Position numbers and translations under genes: made by a program. From assembly GCA_028819075.1 (NCBI GenBank), contig JAPPMM010000049.1:186001-250000 (forward strand): DNA of 64,000 nt, read 5' to 3'. The notes below the pieces were generated by a model. The model saw only the letters and a list, made by a program, of their open reading frames with translations, had not been told where the DNA came from and ran no database searches. This DNA comes from Gammaproteobacteria bacterium (GTDB lineage Bacteria; Gemmatimonadota; Gemmatimonadetes; Longimicrobiales; Gaopeijiaceae). Below are positions 1 to 9,231 of this stretch, one piece after another; within the stretch, counting starts at the first letter, position 1, and every line of letters starts with the position of its first letter.

Positions 1-1
1 C

Positions 2-445
2 TCGCTGACCGCTTCCTATCGCATCGGCGCGGCGTACCGGGAATACTTCGAGACGACCACGTTCGGGGAGGATGAGGAGACCCGCGCGGAACACTCGTTC
101 GAGATCGACTTCTCGCAGCGCCAGGACTGGGGCGACGCCGGCGTGACCCTGCAGGGATCCCAGTTCCTCCACGACACCAGCCTCTACAATATCTCGCTGC
201 GCGGGGATATCGACTATCGCGTGGTGCGCGGCTTCAGCATCAACGCCCGCGGCAACATCCGGCGGGTCGAAGACCAGATCTACCTGTCGGCGGCGGGCGT
301 GACCGACGAGGAGGCGCTGCTCGCGCTGCGGCTGCGGGCCACGTCGTACGACTACAACGTGCGCCTCGGCTTCTCGTTTCAGTTCGGCTCGCTGTTCAAC
401 AACGTCGTGAACAACCGTTTCCGCGGCATCCAGGGCTTCAACTGA
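2..445 (+). CDS. C-terminus of an outer-membrane beta-barrel-like protein (5' truncated)
   Basis: The reading frame is open from the first bases of the window to the stop, so the gene begins upstream. The visible 147 residues alternate polar and hydrophobic residues in strand-like stretches, many ending in aromatic residues (for example the segment ending GFSFQFGSLFNN), which is typical of the last strands of an outer-membrane barrel. No catalytic motif is visible. The tail after the last strand (VVNNRFRGIQGFN) is not the usual terminal Phe/Trp beta-signal exactly, though it ends close to one. I cannot name the family; a DUF- or porin-like barrel is the best description. Confidence 0.55.
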   Translation, partial: SLTASYRIGAAYREYFETTTFGEDEETRAEHSFEIDFSQRQDWGDAGVTLQGSQFLHDTSLYNISLRGDIDYRVVRGFSINARGNIRRVEDQIYLSAAGVTDEEALLALRLRATSYDYNVRLGFSFQFGSLFNNVVNNRFRGIQGFN

Positions 446-599
446 TGGCTGGGCCGACAGGACGGGGAGGCGTTGGGGGGCGGCGGGCATTCGGGAGCGC
501 GGAGGCAGCCGGAGCGCTGGTCGCATCGTCCCCACTCGCCCGCATTCCATCGCTGCGATAACATTCCAGAGAGACTTGGACCCTTACAGGAGAACTCAG

Positions 600-1763
600 A
601 TGGCCCGCTCCTTCTTCGCGCTCGCCGCCGCCGGACTTCTGCTGGCGGCGCTGGCTCCGACCTCCGCCTCGGCGCAGTCGGGCGTCGTTCGCTCGCTCGA
701 ACACGACTATCGCGTGGTGACTGTGGCCGCGGGCCTGATCCGCCCGTGGTCGATGGCCTGGCTGCCCAACGGGGACATGCTGGTCACGGAGAAGCCCGGC
801 AGACTGCGCATCGTCCGCGACGGTTCCCTCCTGCCCGATCCCGTGTCCGGCGTGCCGGAGGTGGTCGACCAGGGCCAGGGAGGGCTCTTCGACGTGCTGC
901 CGCACCCGGATTTCGCGAACAACAACGTCCTCTTCATCAGCTACGCCAAGGCGGTCGATGGGGGCTCCACCACCTCGGTGCTGCGCGGAACCTTCCGGAA
1001 CGACGTCTTCACCCCGGAGCGGGAGATCTTCCTGGCGAACTCGCAGGGGCGGGGCCATTACGGCGCCCGCATCGCCTTCCATCCGGACGGCACCCTGTTC
1101 GTCACCGTGGGCGATCGCCAGGCGCCCCCTTCCGGGGACCTGGAGGCGCACCCGGCCCAGAATCCGTCCAATCACCACGGAACCACGAATCGCATCAACG
1201 AGGACGGCAGCGTCCCTTCCGACAACCCCTTCCTGGGTCGGTCGGACATCGAACCGTCGATCTGGGCCTACGGTCATCGCAACGCGCAGGGGCTGGCCAT
1301 CGACATGGAGACCGGCGCCGTCTGGCAGACCGAACACGGACCCCAGGGCGGCGACGAGCTCAACCTGGTGATGCCGGGCGAGAACTACGGCTGGCCGGTG
1401 GTGGGCTACGGCGTCAACTACCGCTCGGGACTCGCCATCCACAAGGGCACCATGGACGAGAACATGGCGGACCCCAGCCACGTCTGGGTGCCGTCCATCG
1501 GCGCCTCCGGCCTGATGGTCTATACTGGGGACGCCTTCCCGCGCTGGCAGGGCGACATCTTCGCCGGCGGCATGGCGCTCGAGCAGCTCGCGCGCCTGGT
1601 CATGGACGGCGAGACCGTGCAGCGGGAGGAGACGCTGGTGTACGGGATGGGGCGGATCCGCGACGTGCGCCAGGGCCCGGACGGCCTCATCTACCTCGCC
1701 ATCGACCACCGCGACGAGCAGCCGACATCGATTGTCCGGCTGGAGCCCGCCGACGGACGCTGA
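600..1763 (+). CDS. PQQ-dependent aldose/sorbosone dehydrogenase-like protein (secreted)
   Basis: A 387-residue protein starting at ATG 600, chosen over an upstream TTG because an AGGAGA ribosome-binding site sits 6 bases before it and the new N-terminus is a clean signal peptide (MARSFFALAAAGLLLAALA, cleaved near SASAQ). The mature part is a beta-propeller of the glucose/sorbosone dehydrogenase family (soluble PQQ aldose dehydrogenase, YliI/Asd type). Diagnostic segments are RPWSMAWLPNG, HYGARIAFHPDGTLFVTVGD, RNAQGLAIDMETG, TEHGPQGGDELN and PGENYGWPVVG. The family oxidises aldose sugars in the periplasm with PQQ and calcium; substrate cannot be told from sequence. It stands alone between the barrel fragment and a convergent metalloprotease gene. 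Confidence 0.88.
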   Translation: MARSFFALAAAGLLLAALAPTSASAQSGVVRSLEHDYRVVTVAAGLIRPWSMAWLPNGDMLVTEKPGRLRIVRDGSLLPDPVSGVPEVVDQGQGGLFDVLPHPDFANNNVLFISYAKAVDGGSTTSVLRGTFRNDVFTPEREIFLANSQGRGHYGARIAFHPDGTLFVTVGDRQAPPSGDLEAHPAQNPSNHHGTTNRINEDGSVPSDNPFLGRSDIEPSIWAYGHRNAQGLAIDMETGAVWQTEHGPQGGDELNLVMPGENYGWPVVGYGVNYRSGLAIHKGTMDENMADPSHVWVPSIGASGLMVYTGDAFPRWQGDIFAGGMALEQLARLVMDGETVQREETLVYGMGRIRDVRQGPDGLIYLAIDHRDEQPTSIVRLEPADGR

Positions 1764-1870
1764 GGGCGCCTCGCGCGGTTTCATCCACGGGCTGCTGAAG
1801 ATGGTCGAGCGCGGCCCCGGACGGCCGGTAGCTGGCGTCTGAGACGGAAAGCCCCCGCGACGGGCCGCGT

Positions 1871-2551
1871 CTAACGGCGCCGATCCGGCGGCGGGAACAG
1901 GCCGTGGAGGACGGCCCGGTCGCCCGGCGACAGCCCGGAGTGGTTCGCGATGTCGGCCCGGCTCGCGAGCCGCTCCCGGTAGCGCATGAAGTAGCGCACG
2001 ATGTCGCCGCCGTAGGCGAACGAGTACATGATGTCTTCGAAATCGGCGGTGTGCGGCAGCCCGATCGCGTGCCCCAGCTCATGGACGCAGGTCAGGTAGA
2101 CGATCGTGTCCCGCAGGAGCGGGTCGTCCGCGGCCAGGCGCGCGATGGCAGGTCCCTGGAGGTCGACGCTGGGCGTCACGTAGAGGAGGGCCCGCGGCCG
2201 GCCGTCGACCAGGACGGTGCGCATTTCCCCGTACACACCGCTCCCGGGATCAATCCAGACCACGTGGATGAGCGCGTCCTCCGAGTCCGCTTCCACGAAC
2301 CCCAGCCGACCGCCGCTCTCCCGCGCCCAGGCCTCGAAAGCCGCGCGGGCCAACTCGTCATCCGATGGCTGGTATCCGGGGATGCCGACCCCGTTGTCGA
2401 TGAAGTAGGGGATGGCTTCGCCGGGACCCGGGTCGTCCTGGGCTGCCGCCTGCGAGGCGAGAGCCGTGGCGCCGAGCATGGAGACGCCCATCAGAGCGGA
2501 GAGACGCCCGGCTCCGCGGCGCACCCGTTCGCACATCGAGCGGATCAGCAT
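1871..2551 (-). CDS. Secreted matrixin-like (M10-type) zinc metalloprotease
   Basis: A 226-residue protein. ATG 2551 is preferred to an upstream start because a strong AGGGGG site lies about 6 bases upstream and the protein then begins with a signal peptide ending near SQAAAQ. The zinc motif HELGHAIGLPH (His157, Glu158, His161, His167) matches the metzincin HExxHxxGxxH pattern, followed by a short loop and DIMYSF, which supplies the Met-turn expected in matrixins. The region before it (EAWARESGGRLGFVEADSED, DALIHVVWID) looks like the N-terminal sheet of the matrixin catalytic domain. There is no haemopexin or long propeptide, so this is a minimal secreted protease domain. Substrate unknown. 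Confidence 0.8.
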   Translation of the reverse strand: MLIRSMCERVRRGAGRLSALMGVSMLGATALASQAAAQDDPGPGEAIPYFIDNGVGIPGYQPSDDELARAAFEAWARESGGRLGFVEADSEDALIHVVWIDPGSGVYGEMRTVLVDGRPRALLYVTPSVDLQGPAIARLAADDPLLRDTIVYLTCVHELGHAIGLPHTADFEDIMYSFAYGGDIVRYFMRYRERLASRADIANHSGLSPGDRAVLHGLFPPPDRRR

Positions 2552-2736
2552 CCGTACCCCCTGCGGATTGGAAACGACGGTGCGCAACCGGTAGCATCCG
2601 GGGCGGCCGTCACGCAAGCTCACCGGCGTGGCGGCAACGCACCGGAGGCCGCATTTCCACCCCGGCCTTGCGAGCCATTACATTCGAAGAAGCTCGCAGC
2701 GCGTGAAGAACCTGACGCAATGAGGGATCCTTACGG

Positions 2737-4440
2737 ATGAAGGGCACCATCGCCGCGATCGCCGAACTGGTCAGCGGCAGCCACCGCGACAACCTCCAGC
2801 TGAGGCCCCTGAACCTGCTGGGCTTCGCGGTCGTGCTGGTCAGCTTCGTTGCCGCCTCCTCGATCATCTTCCATCTGCTGATGGCGCGCGAGGGTCAGGA
2901 GCACGACTGGTTTACGGGCGTCTACTGGACCCTGACGACCATGAGTACGCTCGGGTTCGGCGACATCGTGTTCCAGTCGGACCTCGGGCGAATATTCAGC
3001 ATGGTGGTGCTGGTGGCCGGGGTCAGCATGCTGCTCATCTACCTGCCGGTGGCCTTCCTCCGCTTCTATGCGCCCTGGGTGGAGGCCCAGTTCAAGACCA
3101 GGGTGAGCACGCGCGTCCCCGCGGATCTCGACGGGCACGTCATCATCAGCACCTGGGACGATGTGGCCGAGGAGCTGGTCGAGCGGCTCGCGCTCTCCGG
3201 AGTCGAAAGCGTGGTGATCGAAGCCGATCCGGTGCGGGCCGCCTCCCTGCACGCGGACAAGGTGCCGGTCGTGCGCGGCGGCCTGGGGGTGCGGGCCACC
3301 TACGAGAACTGCGCCTTCGGCCGCGCGAGTCTCCTGCTGGCCAACGCGCCGGACGTGGTGAACACCAACATCGTGCTCACGGCGCGCGAGGTGTCGGAGC
3401 GCGTTCCCATCGTGGCCACCGCGGTGAACCCCGAGGGGGAGGCGGTGCTGGAGCTGGCCGGGGCCAACCATGTCGTGCTGACGGCGCGCAGGCTCGGCAA
3501 ACAGTTGGCCAACAGGGTGTCGGTCGGTTCGGCGCGGGCGCTGACCGTCGGCCGCTACAAGCAGATCGCGATCGCCGAGTTTCCCATCCGCAACACCCGT
3601 CTTTCCGGGATGACCCTGGAGGACGCGCAGGTCCGCGCGCATACCGGCGTGACCGTGTCCGCCATCGCCAAGAGAGGCCACCTGGAGCCGGGGCTTCCGG
3701 ACACGATGCTGCGGGAGGACTGCATCGGGCTCGCGGTGGGGAACGTGGCCGAGGTGGAGGCGCTCAACGGGTATCTGAGCGAGGGCATCACCTGCGGGGG
3801 ACGCGTGCTGGTGATCGGTGGCGGCCGGGTCGGATGCGAGGTGGCGCGGGCGCTGGAAGGGCGCGGGGCGGAGGTTCGGATCGTGGAGCGCGACCCGACC
3901 CTGCGGGGAAACATCGAAGAGGTGACCAGCGACATCGTGATCGGGGACGCCGCGGACACGCGGGTGATCGAACGCGTCGGGATCAGGGAGGCGGCTTCCG
4001 TCGTGCTCACCACCAACGAGGACGCCGTGAACATCTTCCTCGCGGTCTACTGCCGGAAGCTCAACCCGGATACCATCATCGTCAGCCGGGTGACCCACCC
4101 CGAGAACGTCGAGGCCATCCACCGCGCCGGTGCCGACTTCGCCGTGAGCGATTCCCAGATCAAGATCCAGTCGGTCCTGGGCGCGCTCCGGGGCACGGAA
4201 CCGATGATCTTCGGAGAGGGGCTCGACCTCTTCAACGCCGAAGTCCCCCGCTCGCTGGACGGCAAGCAGCTGCGCGAGAGCGGCATCCTGGCGCGCACCG
4301 GGCTCGCTGTGATCGCAGTGGAGCGCAACGGGGTGGTCAACCCGCACCCGCGCCCGGGGCACGTCATCCGCAGGGGCGAGCACGTGCTCTTCGTGGGAAC
4401 GGCCTCGCAGCGGGACGAGTTCGAGCGCGTATTCATGTAG
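2737..4440 (+). CDS. Potassium channel with two RCK (TrkA-N/TrkA-C) modules
   Basis: A 567-residue membrane protein. The N-terminus has one hydrophobic helix (about residues 28-50), a pore region with the filter-like sequence TLGFGD at residues 71-76 (canonical potassium filter TVGYGD), and a second helix (about 88-110), the two-TM ion-channel fold. Two cytosolic RCK modules follow: a first TrkA-N domain from GHVIISTWDD (about 130) with a TrkA-C domain, then a second TrkA-N domain with a dinucleotide loop VLVIGGGRVGCEVAR (about 355) and another TrkA-C. One-chain double-RCK channels conduct potassium gated by nucleotides or calcium. The first domain lacks the canonical GxGxxG, the second keeps it. 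Convergent with glutamate dehydrogenase. Confidence 0.85.
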   Translation: MKGTIAAIAELVSGSHRDNLQLRPLNLLGFAVVLVSFVAASSIIFHLLMAREGQEHDWFTGVYWTLTTMSTLGFGDIVFQSDLGRIFSMVVLVAGVSMLLIYLPVAFLRFYAPWVEAQFKTRVSTRVPADLDGHVIISTWDDVAEELVERLALSGVESVVIEADPVRAASLHADKVPVVRGGLGVRATYENCAFGRASLLLANAPDVVNTNIVLTAREVSERVPIVATAVNPEGEAVLELAGANHVVLTARRLGKQLANRVSVGSARALTVGRYKQIAIAEFPIRNTRLSGMTLEDAQVRAHTGVTVSAIAKRGHLEPGLPDTMLREDCIGLAVGNVAEVEALNGYLSEGITCGGRVLVIGGGRVGCEVARALEGRGAEVRIVERDPTLRGNIEEVTSDIVIGDAADTRVIERVGIREAASVVLTTNEDAVNIFLAVYCRKLNPDTIIVSRVTHPENVEAIHRAGADFAVSDSQIKIQSVLGALRGTEPMIFGEGLDLFNAEVPRSLDGKQLRESGILARTGLAVIAVERNGVVNPHPRPGHVIRRGEHVLFVGTASQRDEFERVFM

Positions 4441-4459
4441 GGAGTTCTTCCGCGGGCTG

Positions 4460-5866
4460 CTACGGGAAGATCCCCCGCTCCGCGTAGATCAGCGCGATCT
4501 TGTCGATGGCCATGATGTAGGCCGCGGTGCGCAGGTCGACGCCGTGGCGGCGCGACACTTCGCAACTGGCGTGGTGCGCGTTCACCATGGTGTCCTCCAG
4601 GCCGGAGCGGACCAGGTCCTCCTCGCTCGCGCCCTTCGCCGCCGTACCCAGCACCGCCTCGGAGAGCTGGTACCCCGTCACTGCTTCCATCGCAGCCAGC
4701 AGCCGGCGGTTGCTGGCCTCCTCGAATCGCTTCTCCATCCGTCCCATGCGCACGTGGGAGAGGTTTTTCAGCCACTCGAAATATGAGACGGTGACCCCTC
4801 CGGCGTTCAGATACATGTCGGGCAGGATCAGCACGCCGCGCTCCAGAAGCATTTCCGCGGCGGCCGCGGTGGTGGGCCCATTGGCCGCCTCCGCGACGAT
4901 CGAGGCCCGGATTCGCCCCGCGTTCTCGTCGGTGATCACGTTCTCGATGGCCGCGGGAATGAGGATGTCGCAGTCGGCCTCCAGCAACTCCAGGCTGTTT
5001 TCCACGTCGGTGGTCCCCGGGAAACCCAGGAGCGAGCCGTGCTCGCGGAAGTGCTTGCGGGCCGCGCGCGGATCGATGCCGGACTCGGACCGGATGCCGC
5101 CGTTGTATTCGGCGATGCCCGTGACGACGGCGCCGGCGTCGTGCAGGAAGCAGGCGGCGTGGTAGCCCACGTTGCCGAGCCCCTGGATGACGATGCGCTT
5201 GCCGCCCACGCCCCGCTGCAGGCCCAGGTCCTTCATGAACCCCTTGTCCAGGCAGGTTTCCCGGATTCCGAAGAAGACGCCCAGCCCGGTGGCGGTGGTG
5301 CGGCCGCGGATGCCGCCCTGCGCGATCGGCTTTCCGGTCACGCACCCGGCCGCGTTCAGCTTGGATGTGGCGATCTGCTCGTAGGTGTCGACGATCCAGG
5401 CCATCTCGCGGGCCCCGGTGCCGTAGTCGGGGGCGGGAACGTCGATGCCCGGGCCGATGAAGTTCTTGGCGACCAACTCGAAGGTGTAGCGCCGGGTGAT
5501 GCGCTCGAGTTCGGCGTCCGAGTACTGGCGCCGGTCGATGCAGACCGCGCCCTTGGCGCCGCCGTAGGGGACTTCGACCAGGGCGCACTTGTAGGTCATG
5601 AGGGTGGCGAGGGCCACCACCTCGTCCTGGTTGGCGTGCGAGGCGTAGCGGATTCCCCCCTTGGTCGGGGTCTTGTGCATGCTGTGCTCCGCCCGCCAGG
5701 CGTGGATGACCTCGATGGTGCCGTCGTCCTTGCGGATGGGGAAGGTGAACGCATAGACGCTGTTGCACACGCGGATCTGTTCGAGGAGGCCCGGAGGGTG
5801 TTCCGTGTGCGCGGCCGCCTTGTAGAAGTGGCGGTCGACCTGGGCGGTAAAGCTGATCTCACTCAT
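4460..5866 (-). CDS. Glu/Leu/Phe/Val dehydrogenase (glutamate dehydrogenase)
   Basis: A 468-residue cytosolic enzyme that interconverts glutamate and 2-oxoglutarate plus ammonia with NAD(P). The start at ATG 5866 is chosen because GAGGG lies about 6 bases upstream and homologues begin near this point. The substrate domain has KGGIRY (69-74) and the active-site segment VPYGGAKGA with catalytic Lys105; the Rossmann domain carries IQGLGNVGYHAA. Length is slightly above the common 420-450 residues. It is divergent from the S9 peptidase gene, so peptide degradation and amino-acid deamination may be linked. Cofactor preference is not assigned. Confidence 0.92.
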   Translation of the reverse strand: MSEISFTAQVDRHFYKAAAHTEHPPGLLEQIRVCNSVYAFTFPIRKDDGTIEVIHAWRAEHSMHKTPTKGGIRYASHANQDEVVALATLMTYKCALVEVPYGGAKGAVCIDRRQYSDAELERITRRYTFELVAKNFIGPGIDVPAPDYGTGAREMAWIVDTYEQIATSKLNAAGCVTGKPIAQGGIRGRTTATGLGVFFGIRETCLDKGFMKDLGLQRGVGGKRIVIQGLGNVGYHAACFLHDAGAVVTGIAEYNGGIRSESGIDPRAARKHFREHGSLLGFPGTTDVENSLELLEADCDILIPAAIENVITDENAGRIRASIVAEAANGPTTAAAAEMLLERGVLILPDMYLNAGGVTVSYFEWLKNLSHVRMGRMEKRFEEASNRRLLAAMEAVTGYQLSEAVLGTAAKGASEEDLVRSGLEDTMVNAHHASCEVSRRHGVDLRTAAYIMAIDKIALIYAERGIFP

Positions 5867-6006
5867 GCGGGCCCTCGATGCTCGGGTCAGGGCGGTTTGC
5901 CGGGCGCTCCGGCACCTCCGCACATTGGCACCACGGATTATCCCCGCCCCGCGCGGGTTCCGCAATCATCCCGACGCCCCGCACCCTGAACGCAACTGGA
6001 GGCCCC

Positions 6007-8421
6007 ATGCGTTACCCGGTCCTTGCTTCCCCCGCTCGTCCGTTCGCCGTGGCGGCTCTTCTCGCAGCCCTCGCCGGGGGCGGGGCGGCCGTCGCCCAGG
6101 AGGTGGACTACTCCCGCGCCGAACGCTTTCTGACCTGGAACACCGAGCGCATGATCGCGGGGGCCGAGGTGGTCCCGACCTGGATGGAGACCGGGGACAG
6201 CGACCGCTTCTGGTACCGCAACAACACGGGGTCGGGCTACGAGTTCGTGATGGTGGACCCGGCCGCGGGCAGCCGCGAACCCCTCTTCGACCACTACCGC
6301 CTGGCGGGAGCGATGTCGCTCGCGAACGACACCAGCTACGTCCCGGACCAGCTGCCTTTCAGCATATTCAGCTTCGGCGGGAGTGAGAGCGAAATCGAGT
6401 TCACGGCGAACGATCGGCGCTTCACCTGCGACATCGCGGGCTACGCCTGCACGGTGGGGGACACGCTCACCTCGCGGCTGCCCTTCGTGGAGTCGCCCGA
6501 CGGGCGCTGGGAGGCCTTCTCGCACGAGTACGACCTGTACGTGCGCCCGGCGGGGGGCGGGGACTCGATCCGGCTGACCAGCGACGGCGAAAAACACTAC
6601 GCGTACGGCTACAACGAACCGCGGCCCAACCAGGAGCGGCAGGGGCCGGGGCCGCGCACGCCCACGCTGGCCTGGTCGCCGGACTCGCGCTACATCGCGG
6701 TGGCCCGCCGGGACGAGCGCGACGTGGAACACATGCACTACATCTCGTACACGTCGCAGCGGCCGCGGCACTTCTCCCAGCCCTACGCACTGCCGGGCGA
6801 CTCGGTGATCCCGCTGCCCACGGTGCACATCGTCGAGCTGGAGGAGGCGGAGATGGCAGCCGGCAGCGGGGTGGGGGAGGATGGCGACGGCGCCGGCGCG
6901 GAAAACGTCCCCGCCCCGCGCGCGGCCGCCAACCGCCGGGTCGAGGTGGCGCCCGTCCCGCACCAGCTCTCCTTCGCCGGCTCGGCCCCCGACTCCGCGT
7001 GGAGCGCGGACGGCACCCGCCTGCACGTCAACTACTTCACGCGCGGCTCACAGCGGGTGTTCCTGGCCGAGATCGACGCTGCGACCGGGTCCTCACGGGT
7101 CATCCTGGGCGACTCCACCCGCACTTTCGTGTCGCTCGGGCACCGCGGCGGCGGGTCGAGCGGCGGCACCCCGTCCTGGTACGTGTCCGAGGGCGGCGAC
7201 GACGTGATCTGGTGGTCGGAGCGCGACGGCTGGGCCCACCTCTACCGCTTCGACGGGCAGGGCAACCTCAGGAACCGCATCACCTCCGGCCCGTGGACCG
7301 TCGGCCAGGCGGTCTTCATCGACGAGGCGCGCCAGCGCATCTATTTCACTGCCCGCGGGCGCGAGCCGGGGCGGAATCCGTATTACGCGCACCTGTACCG
7401 GGTCGGCTTCAACGGCTCGGAGCTGACGCTGCTCACTCCGGAGGACGCCAACCACGTCATCGAGTTCTCGCCGAGCGGCAGCTACTTCGTGGACACGTAC
7501 TCGCGCGTCGAGGGAGAACCGGTCACCGTGCTGCGGACCGCGGCCGATGGTCGCGTCGTGCGCGAGCTGGAGCGGGCGGACATCTCGGCCATCGAGGAGA
7601 TCGGATTCATCCCCGGCGAAGTGTTCACCGCGAAGGCGCGGGACGGTATCACCGATCTCTACGGCATCCTCTACCTGCCGCCGGATCTGGACGAGAACGC
7701 GAAGTATCCGATCATCTCGCACATCTACCCCGGGCCCCAGCGGGGCAGCGTCGGGGACTGGGAGTTCAAGGGCGGCGGCGAGAACTTCGCGCTGGCCCAA
7801 CTGGGCTTCGTGGTGGTGCAGATCGACCACCTGGGCACGCCGCACCGCTCCAAGGCCTTCCACGACAACTACTACGGCAACTTCATCGACAACGGCATCC
7901 CCGACCACATCGCCGTCATCCGGCAGCTCGCGGCGCGCCATCCGTTCATCGACCTGGACCGCGTGGGCATCTACGGGCACTCGGGCGGCGGGTTCGCCTC
8001 CACCGACGCCATCCTGCGCTTCCCCGAGTTCTTCAAGGTGGCGGTTTCGGGCGCCGGCAACCACGACAACCGCAGCTACAACATCTACTGGGCGGAGAAG
8101 TACCAGGGCGTCATGGAGGAAGACTCAACGGGCACTGACAACTTCGAGGCATCCGCCAACAAGACCTACGCCGCGAACCTCGAGGGGAAGCTGCTGCTGA
8201 TGCACGGAGACATGGACGACAACGTCCACCCGGCGATGACGGTTCAGGTGATCGACGAGCTCATCAAGGCCAACCGCGACTTCGACCTGATCTGGGCCCC
8301 GGACCGCGCCCACGGCCTGAACGAGCCCTACTTCATCCGCCGGCGGTGGGACTACTTCGTGCGCCACCTGCTGGGCGCCGAGCCGCCGCCGCAGTACGAG
8401 ATCGTGAGGCCGGAGGGGTAG
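6007..8421 (+). CDS. Prolyl oligopeptidase-family S9 peptidase, DPP4-like, secreted
   Basis: An 804-residue protein starting at ATG 6007 with GGAGG 5-6 bases upstream and a signal peptide cleaved near GAAVAQ. The N-terminal half is a propeller of the DPP4 type (SPDGRWEAF, AWSPDSRYIAVARRD, GWAHLYRFDGQGN). The C-terminal alpha/beta hydrolase domain has the nucleophile motif GHSGGGF with Ser659, the acid in GDMDDNVHP (about 735-738) and His769 in DRAHGL. DPP4-like enzymes cut dipeptides after proline or alanine from peptide N-termini. An acidic, Ala/Gly-rich insert around residues 280-310 is atypical. The gene is divergent from glutamate dehydrogenase. Confidence 0.9.
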   Translation: MRYPVLASPARPFAVAALLAALAGGGAAVAQEVDYSRAERFLTWNTERMIAGAEVVPTWMETGDSDRFWYRNNTGSGYEFVMVDPAAGSREPLFDHYRLAGAMSLANDTSYVPDQLPFSIFSFGGSESEIEFTANDRRFTCDIAGYACTVGDTLTSRLPFVESPDGRWEAFSHEYDLYVRPAGGGDSIRLTSDGEKHYAYGYNEPRPNQERQGPGPRTPTLAWSPDSRYIAVARRDERDVEHMHYISYTSQRPRHFSQPYALPGDSVIPLPTVHIVELEEAEMAAGSGVGEDGDGAGAENVPAPRAAANRRVEVAPVPHQLSFAGSAPDSAWSADGTRLHVNYFTRGSQRVFLAEIDAATGSSRVILGDSTRTFVSLGHRGGGSSGGTPSWYVSEGGDDVIWWSERDGWAHLYRFDGQGNLRNRITSGPWTVGQAVFIDEARQRIYFTARGREPGRNPYYAHLYRVGFNGSELTLLTPEDANHVIEFSPSGSYFVDTYSRVEGEPVTVLRTAADGRVVRELERADISAIEEIGFIPGEVFTAKARDGITDLYGILYLPPDLDENAKYPIISHIYPGPQRGSVGDWEFKGGGENFALAQLGFVVVQIDHLGTPHRSKAFHDNYYGNFIDNGIPDHIAVIRQLAARHPFIDLDRVGIYGHSGGGFASTDAILRFPEFFKVAVSGAGNHDNRSYNIYWAEKYQGVMEEDSTGTDNFEASANKTYAANLEGKLLLMHGDMDDNVHPAMTVQVIDELIKANRDFDLIWAPDRAHGLNEPYFIRRRWDYFVRHLLGAEPPPQYEIVRPEG

Positions 8422-8444
8422 CTTCCCCGCCGCGGGACGCGTTC

Positions 8445-8660
8445 TCACGCCGGCATGAGACGCTTTCCCTTGGGTTCCGGTATCGGATCTCCGAACTCCC
8501 TTGCGGTATCGATCCAGAGATCCATCGCTCTCGTGATGTTCTTGAGAGCGGCTTGCTGTGTGTCTCCGTGGGCCATGCAGCCGGGTAACTCCGGGACCTC
8601 GGCCACAAACGCGCGGTCGGCCTTGCTCCAGTAAAGAATGATCTCGTACTTATGCATCAT
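8445..8660 (-). CDS. hicB: HicB-family antitoxin
   Basis: A 71-residue protein of the HicB partial RNase-H fold family: YEIILYWSKADRAFVAEVPELPGCMAHGDT is the usual first half (strand, strand, PELPGC loop, helix with QQAALKNITRAMDLWI). HicB binds and neutralises the HicA mRNA interferase. Its start codon overlaps the stop of the preceding hicA reading frame by four bases (ATGA), so the two are translationally coupled. It has no added DNA-binding domain, so autoregulation would need the core fold. Two adjacent ATG codons (8660 and 8657) are possible starts. Confidence 0.85.
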   Translation of the reverse strand: MMHKYEIILYWSKADRAFVAEVPELPGCMAHGDTQQAALKNITRAMDLWIDTAREFGDPIPEPKGKRLMPA

Positions 8661-8912
8661 TCAGGTTGTCCCCAGAGATCGTATCTCTGAATGACGCCAC
8701 GCACCTGCCGAACCTGGTAGGGCTTCGCGTGTCCGTCATCGCGCTGCAGGTTGAGTTTCTCGGCAACGCCACCCCGCCTGAATATGGTGGCTTCCGCGCA
8801 CTCGCTCGGTAAAGCCCAGATTCCGCAGCAAGCCACGCAGATCGTCGAAGCGGATACTCGTATCCGAGCGACCGTCGAGCACCCTCTGCAGCAGCTCTCC
8901 GCGTCGGCTCAT
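8657..8912 (-). pseudogene. hicA: hicA mRNA interferase toxin, frameshifted
   Basis: Reading the minus strand from ATG 8912 gives MSRRGELLQRVLDGRSD then IRFDDLRGLLRNLGF and RVRGSHHI, the start of the roughly 85-residue HicA subfamily with the catalytic-type SHH motif. At about 8778-8786 the frame breaks. In the neighbouring frame the rest follows at once: RRGGVAEKLNLQRDDGHAKP, then YQVRQVRGVIQRYDLWG, ending in the TGA that overlaps hicB. The interval is 256 bases, not a multiple of three, so one base too many or two too few separates the halves. Read in its own frame the first half ends after about 60 residues. Either the toxin is inactivated or this is an assembly error. Confidence 0.75.
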
Positions 8913-9231
8913 GCGATGGATCCCTTTGGCCCAAGGATGGGGTGGGAGACCACCAGGATCGAGCCAGCCACATTGGTCCGCGGCGATTCAGGGTGAAGTC
9001 CCGCTCGACACGATGATTGGCAGGATGGCCGGGCGAAACCATAGCAAGAACGGACTCGTTGCCCGGGGCGGGGACAATCCGCCTACTCGAGCGGCCTCCC
9101 AGGGTGGGGAACCCGCTGGGCCGGACGCGGTCCTCTGAGGATGTCCGGTTTCCAGGCACGACGGTGGTCCCAACTCTCGACCGCGCGTCAGTACGGCCGC
9201 CGTGGCTCCTGGACCGGCGCTGTCTACCCGA
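8913..9231. other. Intergenic spacer, no gene recognised
   Basis: This 319-bp stretch separates hicA from the aldo/keto reductase gene. Open frames are present on both strands but none has a recognisable motif, a ribosome-binding site plus plausible N-terminus, or codon use like its neighbours. The minus strand should carry the hicAB promoter. I see no strong hairpin or AT-rich core. Confidence 0.4.

Noticed and set aside
8913..9231. Open frames on both strands in the spacer after hicA
   Set aside because: None has a recognisable motif, a good ribosome-binding site or codon use like the neighbours.
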